From: Actinostola sp. cb2023
Lineage: Eukaryota > Cnidaria > Anthozoa > Actiniaria > Actinostolidae
NCBI GenBank assembly: GCA_033675265.1
Contig: JAUJYZ010000813.1
Location: 186,001 to 250,000 of the forward strand
Length of the DNA: 64,000 nucleotides
Reading direction: 5' to 3'
Every line of letters begins with the position of its first letter. Position 1 is the first letter of the stretch. Below, in pieces: positions 34,801-49,800 of this stretch. The position numbers and the translations under genes are program-made. The notes below the pieces were generated by a model, which did no database searches, was not told the DNA's origin, and saw nothing but the letters and a program-made list of their open reading frames with translations.

Positions 34801-37800
34801 ATCACTAAAAATATTTGCGGAAAGGGAATTCGAATTATGTTGTAATATTGCCAAATAATAGCTTCAACTTTCTGCAAGTCTGATAGTCCATCACGCGAAT
34901 ATTAAAAAAGTTATGGCCGAAGTTTTATTTCAAACGAATGCGTCTGGAATTTCGACGGAGCCACCTTAAAGGAGCACTCTCACAGGTAATGCATTGCGCG
35001 CCGTGTTATTGTTTACATACGGGATACTACTTAGATTTGACAAGAACGCACGTGAAAAGTACACATGAAAAGTTCACCTTTCGAATTCCGATACGGATCA
35101 GCAATGGCAAGTCCGGCGTTCTCCAGAGAATCTCTTCCTTCTCGTGTGGTAAGTAGAAATCCGCCATTTTCGTATCATACGAAAATGGCGCTGAGGAGTT
35201 CAAGGCGCGCAATGCATTACCTGTGAGAGTGCTCCTTTAAGGTCTGGGTTTGACCTTGTTTGACCTTGAGGACAGAATGAAGAATTGCTTGACTATGGAA
35301 ATACATTTTCAAGTCATATTTACATGTTTTGTTAGTTTTGACATACTTAAAATTTTGGTTTGCTTTTTGTGGTGGTCACGTGATCTATGACGTCATATTC
35401 GAGAAAAACAGAATTTCGTGGATCCGCTTTCGAGTTTTGTAATTGGCAAAAATTTTAATATCAAAATCAATGCTTCTAATAGAGCTGAATAACATGCTGC
35501 GTAGAGATCTTGTACTGTCATGTTGGTAAAAGAAATATTAAGGAAAATTGTTTAAAAGTTCAGGTCACGTGACCTATTTTAGCAAATACAGTATATCCTT
35601 ACGTGTTAAAGAAAGTCCTATTCTCTATGCAGAGATTCGTAGAACTCGGTAATAGGCCATATGCACTAACGGGTCACGTGACCCAACTTTCTCAAATCAA
35701 GCAGCAGTGTCAAAATGAACTCCAGAAATGAAAAGAGCAGCTCGATATTAGTAAGAAGGCGAAATTTCAGGTCATAACGTCTGACACAGGAGAAATGACA
35801 TGAAATATAAAATCGAGTGTTTTCTAATAATTTGTTTGGAAAATGCATTGGATGGCATTTTTTGCCATCCAGCACATTTTTCCATACGAATCTTAATAAA
35901 ATTTGCAATTTTATATTTCATGCCATTTCTGCTGTGTTAACCCTTTGACACCCAGAGACTTTTGAGTTTTTTAGCGATTTTCTGGACCTAATCACGCCAT
36001 AGGAAATTTCGATTCCATATAAGGGGTTTCCATGGAAATCTTGACAGTTCTGAAAGCCCACGGGCTCAGGTTCTGACGTAATCTTTCTCTTTTGGTGAAT
36101 CTCCTCGAGGAACGGCATCTCGTAGCTACTAGGAGCGGTCAATTTTGCATTTTTAGAGTGTTTATAGCCATTATTCACCACAGAAGCCCCCAGGACAGCA
36201 TCATTAAGCTTGACTGGTGTGGTAGAGACCGTTCTCCTGGAAGAACTCAGGAGTTTAGATACGAATTCACGAACAGATTTCGACTTTGCCGTTTGGAAAT
36301 TCAAAATGGCGGACTCAATTGTGAAATCGTCTCTCTGGTCTTTCTGTGGTGGATTCCAGGACCTACAAAGGCATTTTTGGCGACTTTGGACTTGTAAAGA
36401 ATGCAACCGGTGCAATATTTTGCCTGTAGGACCGAGTGGCTCGACACTCGATTTTCGGGGGAGATCTATGCCGAAATTCCCGGATGTTTCCCGGCATCCT
36501 TTTCGGGCGTGCAGAAGGAAAACACGTGTTAGCGAAAGTGGGCCTAAGGAAATGGCTATTGTTCGGCGAGTTAAGGAAAAGAGAGGGCAAAATTCACGAC
36601 TATATCAAGAAGAGAGATGGAAGTTTGCTGAGAAAGTGGCGTTTTGTTTCGCAAGGATGTATTTTGGAAGAAAATCCAAGTCAAATGTCGTTCATTTTCG
36701 AGGTGTAAAATTGCGTCAAAAACACGCATTTTTGATTTTTATGGCAAACAAATTGAACGAATGCCCAGAAATCGGACCTGTAAGTCAGTTTACTTGAGGT
36801 TAAAATATGAAGAGTTATCTAGTTGTCACTAATAACTGGCCATAAGATCGATGTTACGAAAATTCAGAAAGTTAGAATTTTTCAAAGCAGTATCGATTTT
36901 TACGGGCGGTTTCGGGCGCCGTGGGAGTCAAAGGGTTAAACATTATAAGCTGAAATTTCGCCTTTTTACTAATATCGAGCTGCTCTTTTCATTTCTGGAG
37001 TTCATTTGACACTGCTGCTTGATTTGAGAAAGTTGGGTCACGTGACCCGTTAGTGCATATGGCCTATTGAAGTAAGATAGATACATCAGCTTGTATTTGT
37101 AAGTAAAACTCGTGAGCGGAGATTAAAACGAATTTTGTATCAATAACTAATGACATCACGTAATCGCTCTAACCCTTAAAATGAAGTTATGTATACATGT
37201 AGTTGTCCTAACGTTTTCTATCATTGTGCCAAGTTTTGTCTAGTTACCTCTAGTCACCACGTTTAAATGTCAAAAAAAACTATTTTTTTCGTTTTTAAGC
37301 TCCTGACCCAGGCCTTAACTACCTTGAGTAAGCAATTGCCAATGAGTCAAACACTATCGGTTCTTTCTCTTATTTATTTATTTAGCTTTTTCTCTGATAG
37401 GTTCCAAAGGTGAAGACATTCCATTCTGATTTACTAATCTCTGATTTGTTCAAAATGTTACTTACATTTTTTTTGGAAAAACTTCACAATGGCTATATAT
37501 ACTTTGCCTCATGGCATACTTTCACGCTGGGCTAGAACAGTACTGAAACAGGGTCCGAAATTGCACCTTCATGGTCGCCAATGCGACTAAATATTGAGTG
37601 CTGGTGACCAGAATTTTACAACTGGTCGCCAGCTGGCGAGTTACTATCATACTTCATTGTTGATTATGTTCAGAGAAATTGATTAAGAATAAAGTTCAGA
37701 GCTGTTTGCTCACATATGACTCGCTTTTGTCCTGGTAATGTTTTTGAAGTAATTATTGAAAGTAAATTTCCTGTTAATCTACCTATCACAACAGGTGCGA

Positions 37801-40800
37801 TCAACGCAAGTCGAACTTGTCTAGCGCCATGTTTTTTTGTTCAGCGGTTTCCCTAACATGCATTGCGGGCGCACAGAGCCATGTGCTTTCTTTTCGCTGG
37901 ACATTTCGTGGGTAATAAAAGACAAACAAGTAGATCTGTCACAGTTTGGTGAAGATCATCTGACCACAAGTTTGATTTCAGACATCATTGCCGGCAATTT
38001 TGCCATCAAACCTGTCACTTTGAGTGTGACCGGAAACGGAAATTATTTGATTCAATTCCGTCTCCCTGGTCTTTTGCGGAGATGAATTGTGCAGCCACTG
38101 ATTGCATATTCTTGTCGCTAACAAGCTCTATTTCTATGACTGAAACTGTTCCTTTAAGAGACAATAATATTGAACGTTTTCGGATGTGAATCGATGCAGG
38201 ATATAGTTTCCATTCTGTACACAAGTAACCATGTACAATAAAAACGTAAAAGTTGTTTTCTAGTAGGAGTATTTTTGGTGACCAAAATTTGTCGTCTGGT
38301 GACTGAATTTTTTTGTCTACTTGCCAGTTGGCGCCGATATGAAAAAGTTAATTTCCGACCCTGTGAAACCTGCGATTTTAAGCGTGACTTTGAATAGCTT
38401 TTTACAGTATAGTCCAATCAACTTCAAATTTCACATGTAAAGAGTACTCGGCAAATGAAAATTTTTCTTCTCTTTAGTTTTATCAATGTTACGATTTTTG
38501 GCGGGAAAATGACGAAATGAGGAACATGGCGAATTTTACTAAGTGTGTTTGAAAGAATTCATAGAGATATGTTCAAAACCGTAGAGATAATTGACAAAGT
38601 CGTATGCAATCAGAAGATATGATTTTTTAAACTTTGGAAATTCCAGTACTTTTGCTAAAAAATGCAATATTCAAAAGATCATATCTTTCAACTGCAAGCG
38701 TCTTTTTCAAACATCTGGTGATGTCTGCTCTAATAACACATTCATTGATTCATTGAATCTAAGTAAACTTTTTATGCATAAAGTTAACATATATTTTCAG
38801 AATCATGAATATGATGAATGTCGCTTTGATGTCAGTGTTAATGACTGCATGTATTATCTACGAGCAACAGACAGTGGGGCCAGACAAAAGTGGGTTGATG
38901 CTCTTGAGGCTGTAAAGGTATCCTTTATTTTAGCAATCTTTTTATATACATGTAGACACAAAGCTTGTTTCCATTTTGTAGAAAAGTACAACTGTAAATC
39001 ATAAAGTAAATACACACATGCATGTACAGTATTACACGTAGTACTATATTTACCAGTGTATACATTGTACATGTATGTACAGTATTACATGTAGTACTAT
39101 ATTTACCAGTGTATACATTGTACATGTATGTACAGTATTACATGTAGTACTATATTTACCAGTGTACACATTGTACATGTATGTACAGTATTACATGTAG
39201 TACTATATTTACCAGTGTACACATTGTACATGTATGTACAGTATTACATGTAGTACTATATTTACCAGTGTATACATTGTACATGTATGTACAGTATTAC
39301 ATGTAGTACTATATTTACCAGTGTATATTTTTGTACATTGTACATGTATGTACAGTATTACATGTAGTACTATATTTACCAGTGTATACATTGTACATGT
39401 ATGTACAGTATTACATGTAGTACTATATTTACCAGTGTATACATGTACAGTATTACATGTACAGTATTACATGTAGTACTATATTTACCAGTGTATACAT
39501 TGTACATGTATGTACAGTATTACATGTAGTACTATATTTACAGTGTACATTGTACATGTGTATACATGTAGTACATTTGTGTATACATTGTACATGTATG
39601 TACAGTATTACATGTAGTACTATATTTACCAGTGTATACATTGTACATGTATGTACAGTATTACATGTAGTACTATATTTACCAGTGTATACATTGTACA
39701 TGTATGTACAGTATTACATGTAGTACTATATTTACCAGTGTATACATTGTACATGTATGTACAGTATTACATGTAGTACTATATTTACCAGTGTATACAT
39801 TGTACATGTATGTACAGTATTACATGTAGTACTATATTTACCAGTGTATACATTGTACATGTATGTACAGTATTACATGTAGTACTATATTTACCAGTGT
39901 ATACATTGTACATGTATGTACAGTATTACATGTAGTACTATATTTACAGTGTATACATTGTACATGTATGTACAGTATTACATGTGTAGTACTATATTTA
40001 CCAGTGTATACATTGTACATGTATGTACAGTATTACATGTAGTACTATATTTACCAGTGTATACATTGTACATGTGTACATGTACAGTATTACATGTAGT
40101 ACATGTAGTACTATTTACCAGTGTATACATTGTACATGTATGTACAGTATTACATGTAGTACTATATTGCCAGTGTATACATTGTACATGTACAGTACAT
40201 GTGTATATATTTACCATGTATACATTGTACATGTACCAGTGTACATGTGTATACATGTATGTACAGTATGACATGTAGTACTATATTTACCAGTGTATAC
40301 ATTGTACATGTATGTACACATGTGTATGTACAGTGTATACATTGTACATGTATGTACAGTATGACATGTAGTACTATATTTACCAGTGTATACATTGTAC
40401 ATGTATGTACAGTATGACATGTAGTACTATATTTACCAGTGTATACATTGTACATGTATGTACAGTATTACATGTAGTACTATATTTACCAGTGTATACA
40501 TTGTACATGTATGTACAGTATTACATGTAGTACTATATTTACCAGTGTATACATTGTACATGTATGTACAGTATTACATGTAGTACTATATTTACTAGTG
40601 TATACTATATGTTACATGTAGTACTATATTTACTAGTGTATACATTGTACATGTATGTACAGTATGACATGTAGTACTATATTTACCAGTGTATACATTG
40701 TACATGTATGTACAGTATGACATGTAGTACTATATTTACCAGTGTATACATTGTACATGTATGTACAGTATGACATGTAGTACTATATTTACCAGTGTAT

Positions 40801-43800
40801 ACATTGTACATGTATACATGTACAGTATGACATGTAGTACTATATTTACCAGTGTATACATTGTACATAGGCTGCAGAGTCTGGCTATGGGTCTGAATCA
40901 AGTCTAAGAAAAGGTGGTTCAATGCTGTCTTTGTCTTCAGTAACAAGTCTAGGGAAATCATCAACATCATCTTTTAAGGTTCGTATATATACAGTCCTGA
41001 AAGAATCATCATTGTGATACTGTAAATTTACATTTAACTTCTATTAAGTGGCTGTGGCTACATTTTTGCTATCCCTACAAGGGCTCTTTTGTTTTTACCA
41101 CCAATAATTTAATACTGTTCAGTACAGAGGAATTGTGCGATATTTAAAGGATATAGAGTATTTTCCATACTGTATGAACAGGCTGCATTATGTGTGCAAC
41201 ACTTGTCGCAAGCCACCAAATGTGTTTGTATTCAAATAACATGACGTTTCTACCACACCCTATATATATGCTAATTTCTGTCAAACCTATAATAAGTAAC
41301 ATGTTGGCTACTATTAAGCGGCCAACCTCTATTAGGTAATACTCCAGTTTCGAGTTGTTTAGAGGCTGCTGTACTCCTTGACAAAAGACGCATTTGCTCA
41401 GGCTTAGCCTCAATCCAGAGAATAACCCGTGGAATTAAAAAAAGTTTCTATTGTTGAATGTCAACACTTCTTCGCGTTCTCATCGGTATTTGTGCATAAT
41501 TTACACTGAATTGAGGCTAAGCCTGAGCAAATGCGTCTTTTGTCAAGGAGTACAGCGGTGCGTAAACAACTCGAAACTGGAGTATTCCTTAGTATATCTT
41601 CCCAAATTAAAAAATCACTGAATTTTGCTGAAATACAACATTCATTGATTTTAACTTTCTTTTATAACAGAAAACGAAGGGTCTGCGTGAAAAGCTTCTG
41701 GAACTAGAAACCTTCAAAGATATAATTGGACGGCAGATTGATACACTACAGAGTTACTTTGATGCTTGTGCTGACGTAGCTAATGGTTTACAACTGGACA
41801 GTATGGACCTATGGGAAAACAATCATGATGATATATATGGTAGTAATGAAGGATGTAAGTAGCATTGTACCATTAGAACTCCAACCATCAAAGAAACTGT
41901 ATCTGGTAGTTTATTAGTACACTTAACATCATTTGTGGTTGCACGAGGAATTTTCATCACCTGAATTGCACCTTTTCAATAAGAATACTCTGCTTGATAG
42001 CACATGGAGGGCAGTTTTGCCCCTCAGTAGAAGGTATATTATAAATGAGATTGAAGGACTTTGAACAGGTGATTGATATGAATCAATAATATTGTAATAT
42101 GCCAACATGTTGCTTGTGTACAGTGGATCATGATGCTGATGATGAAATGGATGAACTATCAAAGACGCCAACGCCGTCATCCATTGCTGACAGACTAAGC
42201 ACCAAAGGCAAACTAAACAGCACACTTGAAGCATTAGCTAGAGGGATTGACTTTAGAGGAGAAGCCATCACATTCAAGGCCACAACAGCAGGTATTCTTG
42301 CAACCCTTGCACACTGCATTGATATCATGACCAAACGTGAAGACTGTTGGCACAGGAGACTAGAAAAGGTAAGAAAGTGTTGAAACTTTTATCTCAAAGA
42401 CCTAAATGTCTATAATCTTAAAGTTTTTATAAGTCAGAGACAAATCCTAATGAAATATTATGAATCCTGACTGCAAATTCCAAATCTCTCAGTTGAGTGA
42501 TTTGCACTATTTTGCACAAAAATAAATAAATAAATATCCAAACCATGTTTGTTGTTGTTTCTACAAGTTATACACAGCTCAAAGGGAGAGCACTTCATGT
42601 ACAGTGTATATTACGTGTAGTGATTTGATTCTGCAGTGAAATAAAGTTTTTGATTGATTGATTGATATGTACACGTAATGCAAGCAGTACATGAATGCAC
42701 ACACTGTACTTGTATGTATACACCTATTTCAAAAAAGGTTGTCGAAGACATCAGTCCATAGGCGATAGGTTAATATAGGTCGTTCCAAGACAGAATTGCA
42801 TTATGGTAAGAGCTTGAATGTCGTGGATGCCAGAGAAAATTCGATTCAAAATTTGTCTTGTGTTGCTTGAATTGAAATAGTTACAATATCATACAGCTTT
42901 TCATACACGAAGTGCCATTTTGGGCCATTCAGCATTTAGTTGATGGTAACAGCTGGAATTGATCCATGCATTATTGCACAACAAAATTAATGAAAATACC
43001 GTATTTTTCTCTGTACTGATATAAAAAGCGAGCGCGCGCGCACAACCGTTTTTTCTAAAACATGTAATACGCTGTCATATTTGTACTCGTATTTGTACTG
43101 TAAGATTACAAGTTGTGCAATAAAGAACTACATGTATATGCTTGGTCCCATGGGTATCTGCTTATTGGAGGTTCCACTATATTTATACAGCTATTTCAAA
43201 AAAGGTTGGTGCCAGTTTTGTTGCATCATGCATACCAAGCCCGAAATGTATTGTGGATCATATGTAAACAATGTCTGCATGCACATACGCACAAAATGTG
43301 CCGGCTTCATATTGCGAAGATAAAGTTTGGGAAAATTCCCAGAGTCCATATTGTTGCGACCTTTCGCTGACTCCATTCACATCGTCCATAGTGCATTTCG
43401 GGCTTGGTATGCAACATGCAAGATGCAACAAAACCTTCACCAACCTTTTTTGAAATAGCTGTATACAGATGTAGCTGCTTAAAACCATGCATGACTGTCT
43501 GTTGGATCATTTCTTGTATAATAGAGTAGATACATTTACTGGACAACACTACATAAGGATTTATATAATGCATTGGTTGTTGACCAACTGTTCCATGGTT
43601 GTTGGTTATATTAGGAAATAGAGAAACGTAAGAAGGCAGAGGCAGCATGTAAAGATGCATTGGCATCGGCAAGAAAGCAGGCATTTATTGGAGGACCTGA
43701 CTTTGAGGTTTGTGAACTCATTCTCTTCCCACTCCATATCACTCAAAGGTTTTTCTTGCTATTGTGCAGTCATTGAAATATGGTTTTGCTAACCCTTTGG

Positions 43801-46800
43801 TGTGTGGATTATACAGAACAAGACGCTCAATGAGCGTATACTCGGGCTTATGATAAGGACAATGTCAGTTGCGTGAGGATCAAAAGACCTGACAATGACT
43901 CATAGTTGCTTGACGAGGGAGAATATGTATATATGTGTGGAGTTCATTTGATTTGCTTTTGAGTTTGAGTTCATTTGATTACGTTTTGACTTAGAGTTCA
44001 ATAGATGATTTGCTTTAATTTTGATGAGTTCAGTCGTGTAAAGGCCCAGTCGAAAACGCTGAACATCTTTTAGAGTTGGCCCACACGAATCGGCGTATGT
44101 GGTTTGTATGTGAGAGCGTATTTAAGAAGAACTGTGGATGGCTTGTCTTGAATACAACATAATTTACCTTTTGGCCAGATCAACTACTTCTTTCACTTCT
44201 AGTCGTCGAAGACGATGGCTTAGGTCTTAGTATCTGCTCTGATCAACAGGATTTTTGGAAAACCCGAAATTTTCACGACTTTATATTAAAGCCTTTGATT
44301 TTCCATCGAATTTGCTATTTAATGCACTTTCAAATCGATTACATCAATTGTTCGGAATGGTTTTCTTAATTGTTCAAGGCAGAACAGCAAGAAGAAAGTA
44401 CCAATAGCGAACTTCATTCTTCTCGTTCTTGTGATGCTTTTCTGATATCATTTTAGTCAAATTCAGAGTGAAAATATTCGGCCTAAAAAAAAACCAATAC
44501 ATCTGCTTGGAGCCGAAAGTTAGTTTTGTCGGACGTCCGCATTCAGAAAATAGATTTAGTGAAGTGAAGATTTCCCAGACCTTATACTGGAAGACTCCTT
44601 CTCTCTTCTTCATGGTGTGTTGATAGATTATAACTTTGAAAAAGAAACAAATACTAAGAGTGCGAATTGCGTACTGATGTTTGGTTGATGCTTAGGCCTT
44701 CGTCATCTCAACGGGGTACCCGTTTCTGGCGCCATCAATATGCAACAAGTGACCTCAAGTACGTTTGAAAACGTATGATATACGTCTTCGAACAATCGAA
44801 GATCTTTATCGATACTCATCGATACAAATAATCTTTCTCGTCATGCAACTATCATTGTCATATTAAATACCCGACTATACGCTCATTGAGCGTCTTCTTC
44901 TGTAACAGATCCCTGAAATCTAATGACGTTTTGATTTCGATTGTATTTTTGCCGTTCACTGACCTGTTTTGAGCGTGGAAATTCTGTTTTAAATAGCGCT
45001 ACGCGGCGGTTCTATTTAAAAACAATGTCAGTTGCGTGAGGAGAGACCTGATGATGACTGACAGTTGCGTGACGAGGGAGACTATATGTCTGATGAAGGG
45101 CTATGTACGATCTCGATTTACGAACCGCATTGACCTTGCTCGCCTTCAATGCTTTGATGTAGTTTTGAAGTACGATTTTTACGATTCCTTTTCCTTCTGA
45201 ATTTTTCAAACGTGGAATAAAATAAACATCGATCATGAGTTACTGAAAGCAAGAAAGATTAGAAAGCACAAACCAATCAGGGAAAGCACCGGAGGTCAAG
45301 GGGCCAAAATATAAATCTTTTCTCGTCTAGTGAAGTATATACTGTAAAGTTCGCAGTACTGAAATTGCAAGGAAAGCATGTTCTATCGAGCTTGAGTCAC
45401 GCAACAACGAGCAACCAAAAACTGTTTCATTGTACATATACAATACTTTATGATCATTCTAAACCATAGTGTTTTATCTTTATAATCTATCTCTGAAACA
45501 TTGCAACACGTACAATCGTATTCTGCACGGTTTTCGCTGAATAAACAGATTAGATCACTGTTATCTTTATAATCTATCTCTGAAACATTGCAATACGTAC
45601 AATCTACATGTGTACGTATTCTGCACGGTTCTCGCTCAATAAGCACATTACATCACTACCTTGCCTACATGTTTGATGCATTAGTCTACGGCGCGCGGGC
45701 TCTTGCTCGATCGAGCTTTATTGCCATTGACAATATTTCATTGACAATGGATATATGGTCGAGAGCAAATTAAAATTAGCAACAAAAGGCCTACTCTGGG
45801 GTCCAATGTCGCCTAATAACAAACATGACATAGCGAGGTCATGATAGTTTTTGAGTTCATTTCATTTGATTTTCAGTTCATTTTTTGATGAGTTCGAGTT
45901 CGTGGAATGAAGTCGTAGAAAGCCCTTTCGAAAATGCTCGAGGAAGATTTAGAGTATGCGTATCTGGTATGTAGTAAGCGTATGCGTTTCGATGGCTTGC
46001 TTTTCAGTCTCAACTGCCTCGACTGTTTGCATGACTTCTGTACATATAGCTTTCCGTATTAGATGTAGTTACATCACTGGTCGTGAGTTCAATTATAAAT
46101 ACTCAAGGACATAACTGTACACGTACTATTACAATTAGCAACAAAAGGCCTACTCTGGGGTACAATGTCGCCTAATAACAAACATGACATAGCGAACTAG
46201 AATCCTGACCTTTCGATAGCTTCAAGATTTACAGCTGCTTTCAAAACTAAGATTCAAATCTACTTGAGTCCTGTGTGTCGTTTGTCTTCCCTTATCTGCT
46301 TCAGGAGTAATCTTGAAACTCGATACGATCAAATACTTCGCATTCTATGACCATGAAAAAAATAAAAAGAATTTGTATTTTATAACTCGGGCTTCCTTCG
46401 GAAGGGCCCGAGTAAATAGAAAATACATGCTTGTTAAAATAATTATGGGTTTTAGTCAGTTTTGTTGGCTTTTGGTCAGCAGTTGTCAAATGAGAGTAAT
46501 ATTCAGTCACTTTTGACACTTTAGTGTTCTACCATGTTGTTGTACATTCCAGTGTACAGGCATTACTGGATAATTTTGCCCACCAAACAACCAATCAGAT
46601 CGTGCGCTTTTAACGGAATTACTTTGTGCTGGATGGGGAAATATTGGGCTTGAGGTCATGGCAATATGGACCGATCGCAGGGCCGGCTACGCAGGCTAGC
46701 TAGATTTTGATTCAGCAGATTTCTTATTTACATAAAGCGGGAATCCACGTGGCTGCCTCAAAGATTCAAAATTCAAAAACACCATTAAACAGCCATATAA

Positions 46801-49800
46801 TAAAACAGCCATATAATAAACTACTAATTGCTCTGTACAGACCTCCCACTATGTTAATCATAATAATAATTAATAACAGTACTAGCTACTAGAGAAACAT
46901 GTGGCTATCAACAATAAATATACAGAAATAATAATATTATAAAATTCTAACTAGAGTGCAAACCATATGTCCGTGAAACAGTCTGTACTAACTAATTAGT
47001 ACTAAATAGCACTGATGAAACAATAGAAAACAATAGAGATAACACTATTTAGTACTATTTAGTAATAGTACTATTTCATGGACATATGGTTTGCACTCTA
47101 CAATTTAAAAATAGTTGGTTGATAATGTCTATCTTCCCATTCAAGGAGGGACCACATTGTGCGCTAAATGAAGAAGAGTTCTACGATGCTATGGAGATGG
47201 GTCTTGACAGACAAGAAGAGCAGGATGAGATGGTGTGTAATTTACGGCCTCAGTCATCATGGAATTACAAACCATGACAATTAATGGGGAAGTTAGTGAA
47301 TAAATATCCCTCAAGCCTCCCTCTGCTTGCGGGAAATTGAATCACTGATTTCCCTGTTGTCATGGTATTACTTATAATAATACATGAAGAAATATATGAA
47401 TTAGATTTAAATTACATTAGAGTGATGGCACTTAACCCGTGAAACAGTAGATATTACTAGACACTAATTCCATTGTTTTCTTTTGTTTTGATTTGACTAT
47501 TAGTCACTAACTATTAGATTTTGTTTCACGGGTTGAGTGCCATCACTCTAATAAAATACAATGCGATTCTCACAACGCAATACCCGCTGGTGTAGTGGTA
47601 AAGCCTTGGGATAGGAAGCGAAAGGTCATTTATTCGAAGCTTGTTCACTGTAAGAAAAATAATTATATTGTGAAAAATATAATAGAAAAATCTTTAAAAA
47701 AACACAGAATCGAGCAGAAATTGTTTTATTGATGACCAGGACTAGTCCAAGGACTTTGAAAGTACAGCATATCTAGTACTTTTCCCTAGAAGTATTTGAA
47801 GATTTTTTTCGAAAACTACATGAAATTTTACAGAGAAAAAATATATTTTGTTGCACCTCATAGCCCGAATTTTCCGTTATAATATTCATTCAAAGAAGCA
47901 TTAGACAAAAAAGTAAAACAGCAAAAAAATAGCGTGTGGTTAGTAAGACCCAATACCGTGCGCCTTGTGGAGTAGATTTTTGTGGAGTTATGTACATATT
48001 CGTGAACAACTCTCCACATGATGAGATTGCATTAATGTATAAGAAAGACTAATGATCTTTTGATATATGCCATTACCAGGAAAGTAAAAGAAGAACATGT
48101 ACAATAGATATTCCCGAACCACCGTTAACGGTAAAGGATCCTCTACATCGTATGTCACAAGAGGTATTCACATCAATATTATTATATAACAGATTGTTCT
48201 GTTCTTCTATTGCTAACTGCCTAACTATTTTGTCTTTCTTCTTTTCTCTCAAATGTTCCTTTCTACCTTCCTTCTATTGCTTTGTGCTGTTTGTGCTGTT
48301 TGGTTTGCTTCATTTCTTTCATTCAATTGGTGGTATTTAGGTTGACAGGAAAGTTGAAGAGAATCTCCTCGTAATTAAAGAAAATGTTGATGAAAACTGG
48401 TATCTAGTGCATGAAGACGGCGACATGAAGGTACAATATTTGTTTAATTACATTCAATTTTATTTGGTTCGGTTCAAATTCAACTAACACTATAAAAAAA
48501 AAACACAAACAAGATAAGTGTATCTTACTCTGATATTCAGCTTAGTAATACGGCTCAAAGGATTTAGTTCAGTTCGGTTCAACTTCATTGTGACATAACA
48601 TAATAATGAAATAATCTTGTGAACAAACAATATTTAAATGTATTGTCAATTTTCTGTCAAGTAATATTTGTAAAACAGTCGAATGTTTTTGTTCATGAAA
48701 GATGTCTTTTATTTCTCCAGGTATTTAGAAGAGAATATGAAGAAGGTGGAATTATTCTTGATCCAATGAAGGCTACTCATATTGTTAAGGTAACCACTGT
48801 CTCCACACATCCACCACAATAACAATCAGGGGTGGATTTAGAGTGGGGCGAAGGAGGCACATCCCCCCTTTTTTGCCAAAAAAAATACTTTCATAAAATT
48901 TGGCTGAAACCAATGCCCAACCTGAATGCAAAATCAATCAATCAATCAATCAATCAAAGCTTTTATTTAACAACAGAATCTCTTCAATACAATGTGATTG
49001 GTCTCCCAGAGAGCTGTATATATAGATATAAATAATAGTTTAAACAATAAGTTAAAAAGTTTCTCTGGATCCACCCCTGATAATCATGACTTGTAGTTTA
49101 ATAGAAGTCACCTCTGTGTGTTTAATCAAGTGACATTGGGATCCATGCCTTTAAATTATTGTATAACTGATAAGTTATTGTCTTACTCCAGGGAGTGACA
49201 GCCAGAGAAATGGCTCATTACTTTTTTGACAAAGATGTAAGAATGGACTTTGACTGTAAGTACAACATAAATCCACTTTTACAGTCATTATCCTTGAACG
49301 CTTGCCTGTGTTTAGTATTCCCTGTCTGTTGTTATCACTGGTCTGGGCTGACCCTTGGTGTCCCCTACCTTCTGTCCCTTGGTGTCCCCTACCTTCTGCC
49401 CCTTGGCGTCTCCTACCTTATGTCCCTTGACGTCTCCTACCTTCTGTCCCTTGGTGTCCCCTACCTTCTGTCCCTTGGTGTCCCCTACCTTCTGTCCCTT
49501 GGCGTCCCCTACCTTCTGTCCCTTGACGTCTCCTACCTTCTGTCCCTTGTTGTCCCCTACCTTCTGTCCCTTGGCGTCCCCTACCTTCTGTCCCTTGGTG
49601 TCCCCTACCTTCTGTCCCTTGGCGTCCCCTACCTTCTGCCCCTTGACGTCCCCTACCTTATGTCCCTTGGTGTCCCTTACCTTCTGTCCCTTGGCGTCCC
49701 CTACCTTCTGTCCCTTGGCGTCCCCTACCTTCTGTCCCTTGGTGTCCCCTACCTTCTGTCCCTTGGCGTCCCCTACCTTCTGCCCCTTGGTGTCCCCTAC

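Larger units (their letters stand above)
31886..38917 (+). other. CERT1: CERT PH-domain exons 1-2 (residues 1-117)
   Basis: Residues about 28-117 form the PH domain. K33, W34 and R44 (in [14 protein letters not shown]) align with human K32, W33 and R43, which bind phosphatidylinositol 4-phosphate at the trans-Golgi. Exon 2 supplies the closing strands and helix ([28 protein letters not shown]). The acidic start DEDEEDGLE precedes it. Intron 1 is 6.7 kb and mostly transposons. Confidence 0.9.

Noticed and set aside
36092..36832. Frames of up to 195 codons including a [13 protein letters not shown] start
   Set aside because: They lie wholly within the TTAA element 35,941-36,935 with no recognisable transposase motif; overlapping frames run on both strands.
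39209..40970. Many 60-120-codon frames rich in Cys, Tyr and Met
   Set aside because: They are the 53-bp satellite read in different frames within CERT intron 2.
47582..47650. Functional tRNA gene
   Set aside because: A-box-like and weak B-box-like blocks are present, but no acceptor stem or proper T arm forms, so it is listed only as a tRNA-like fragment.
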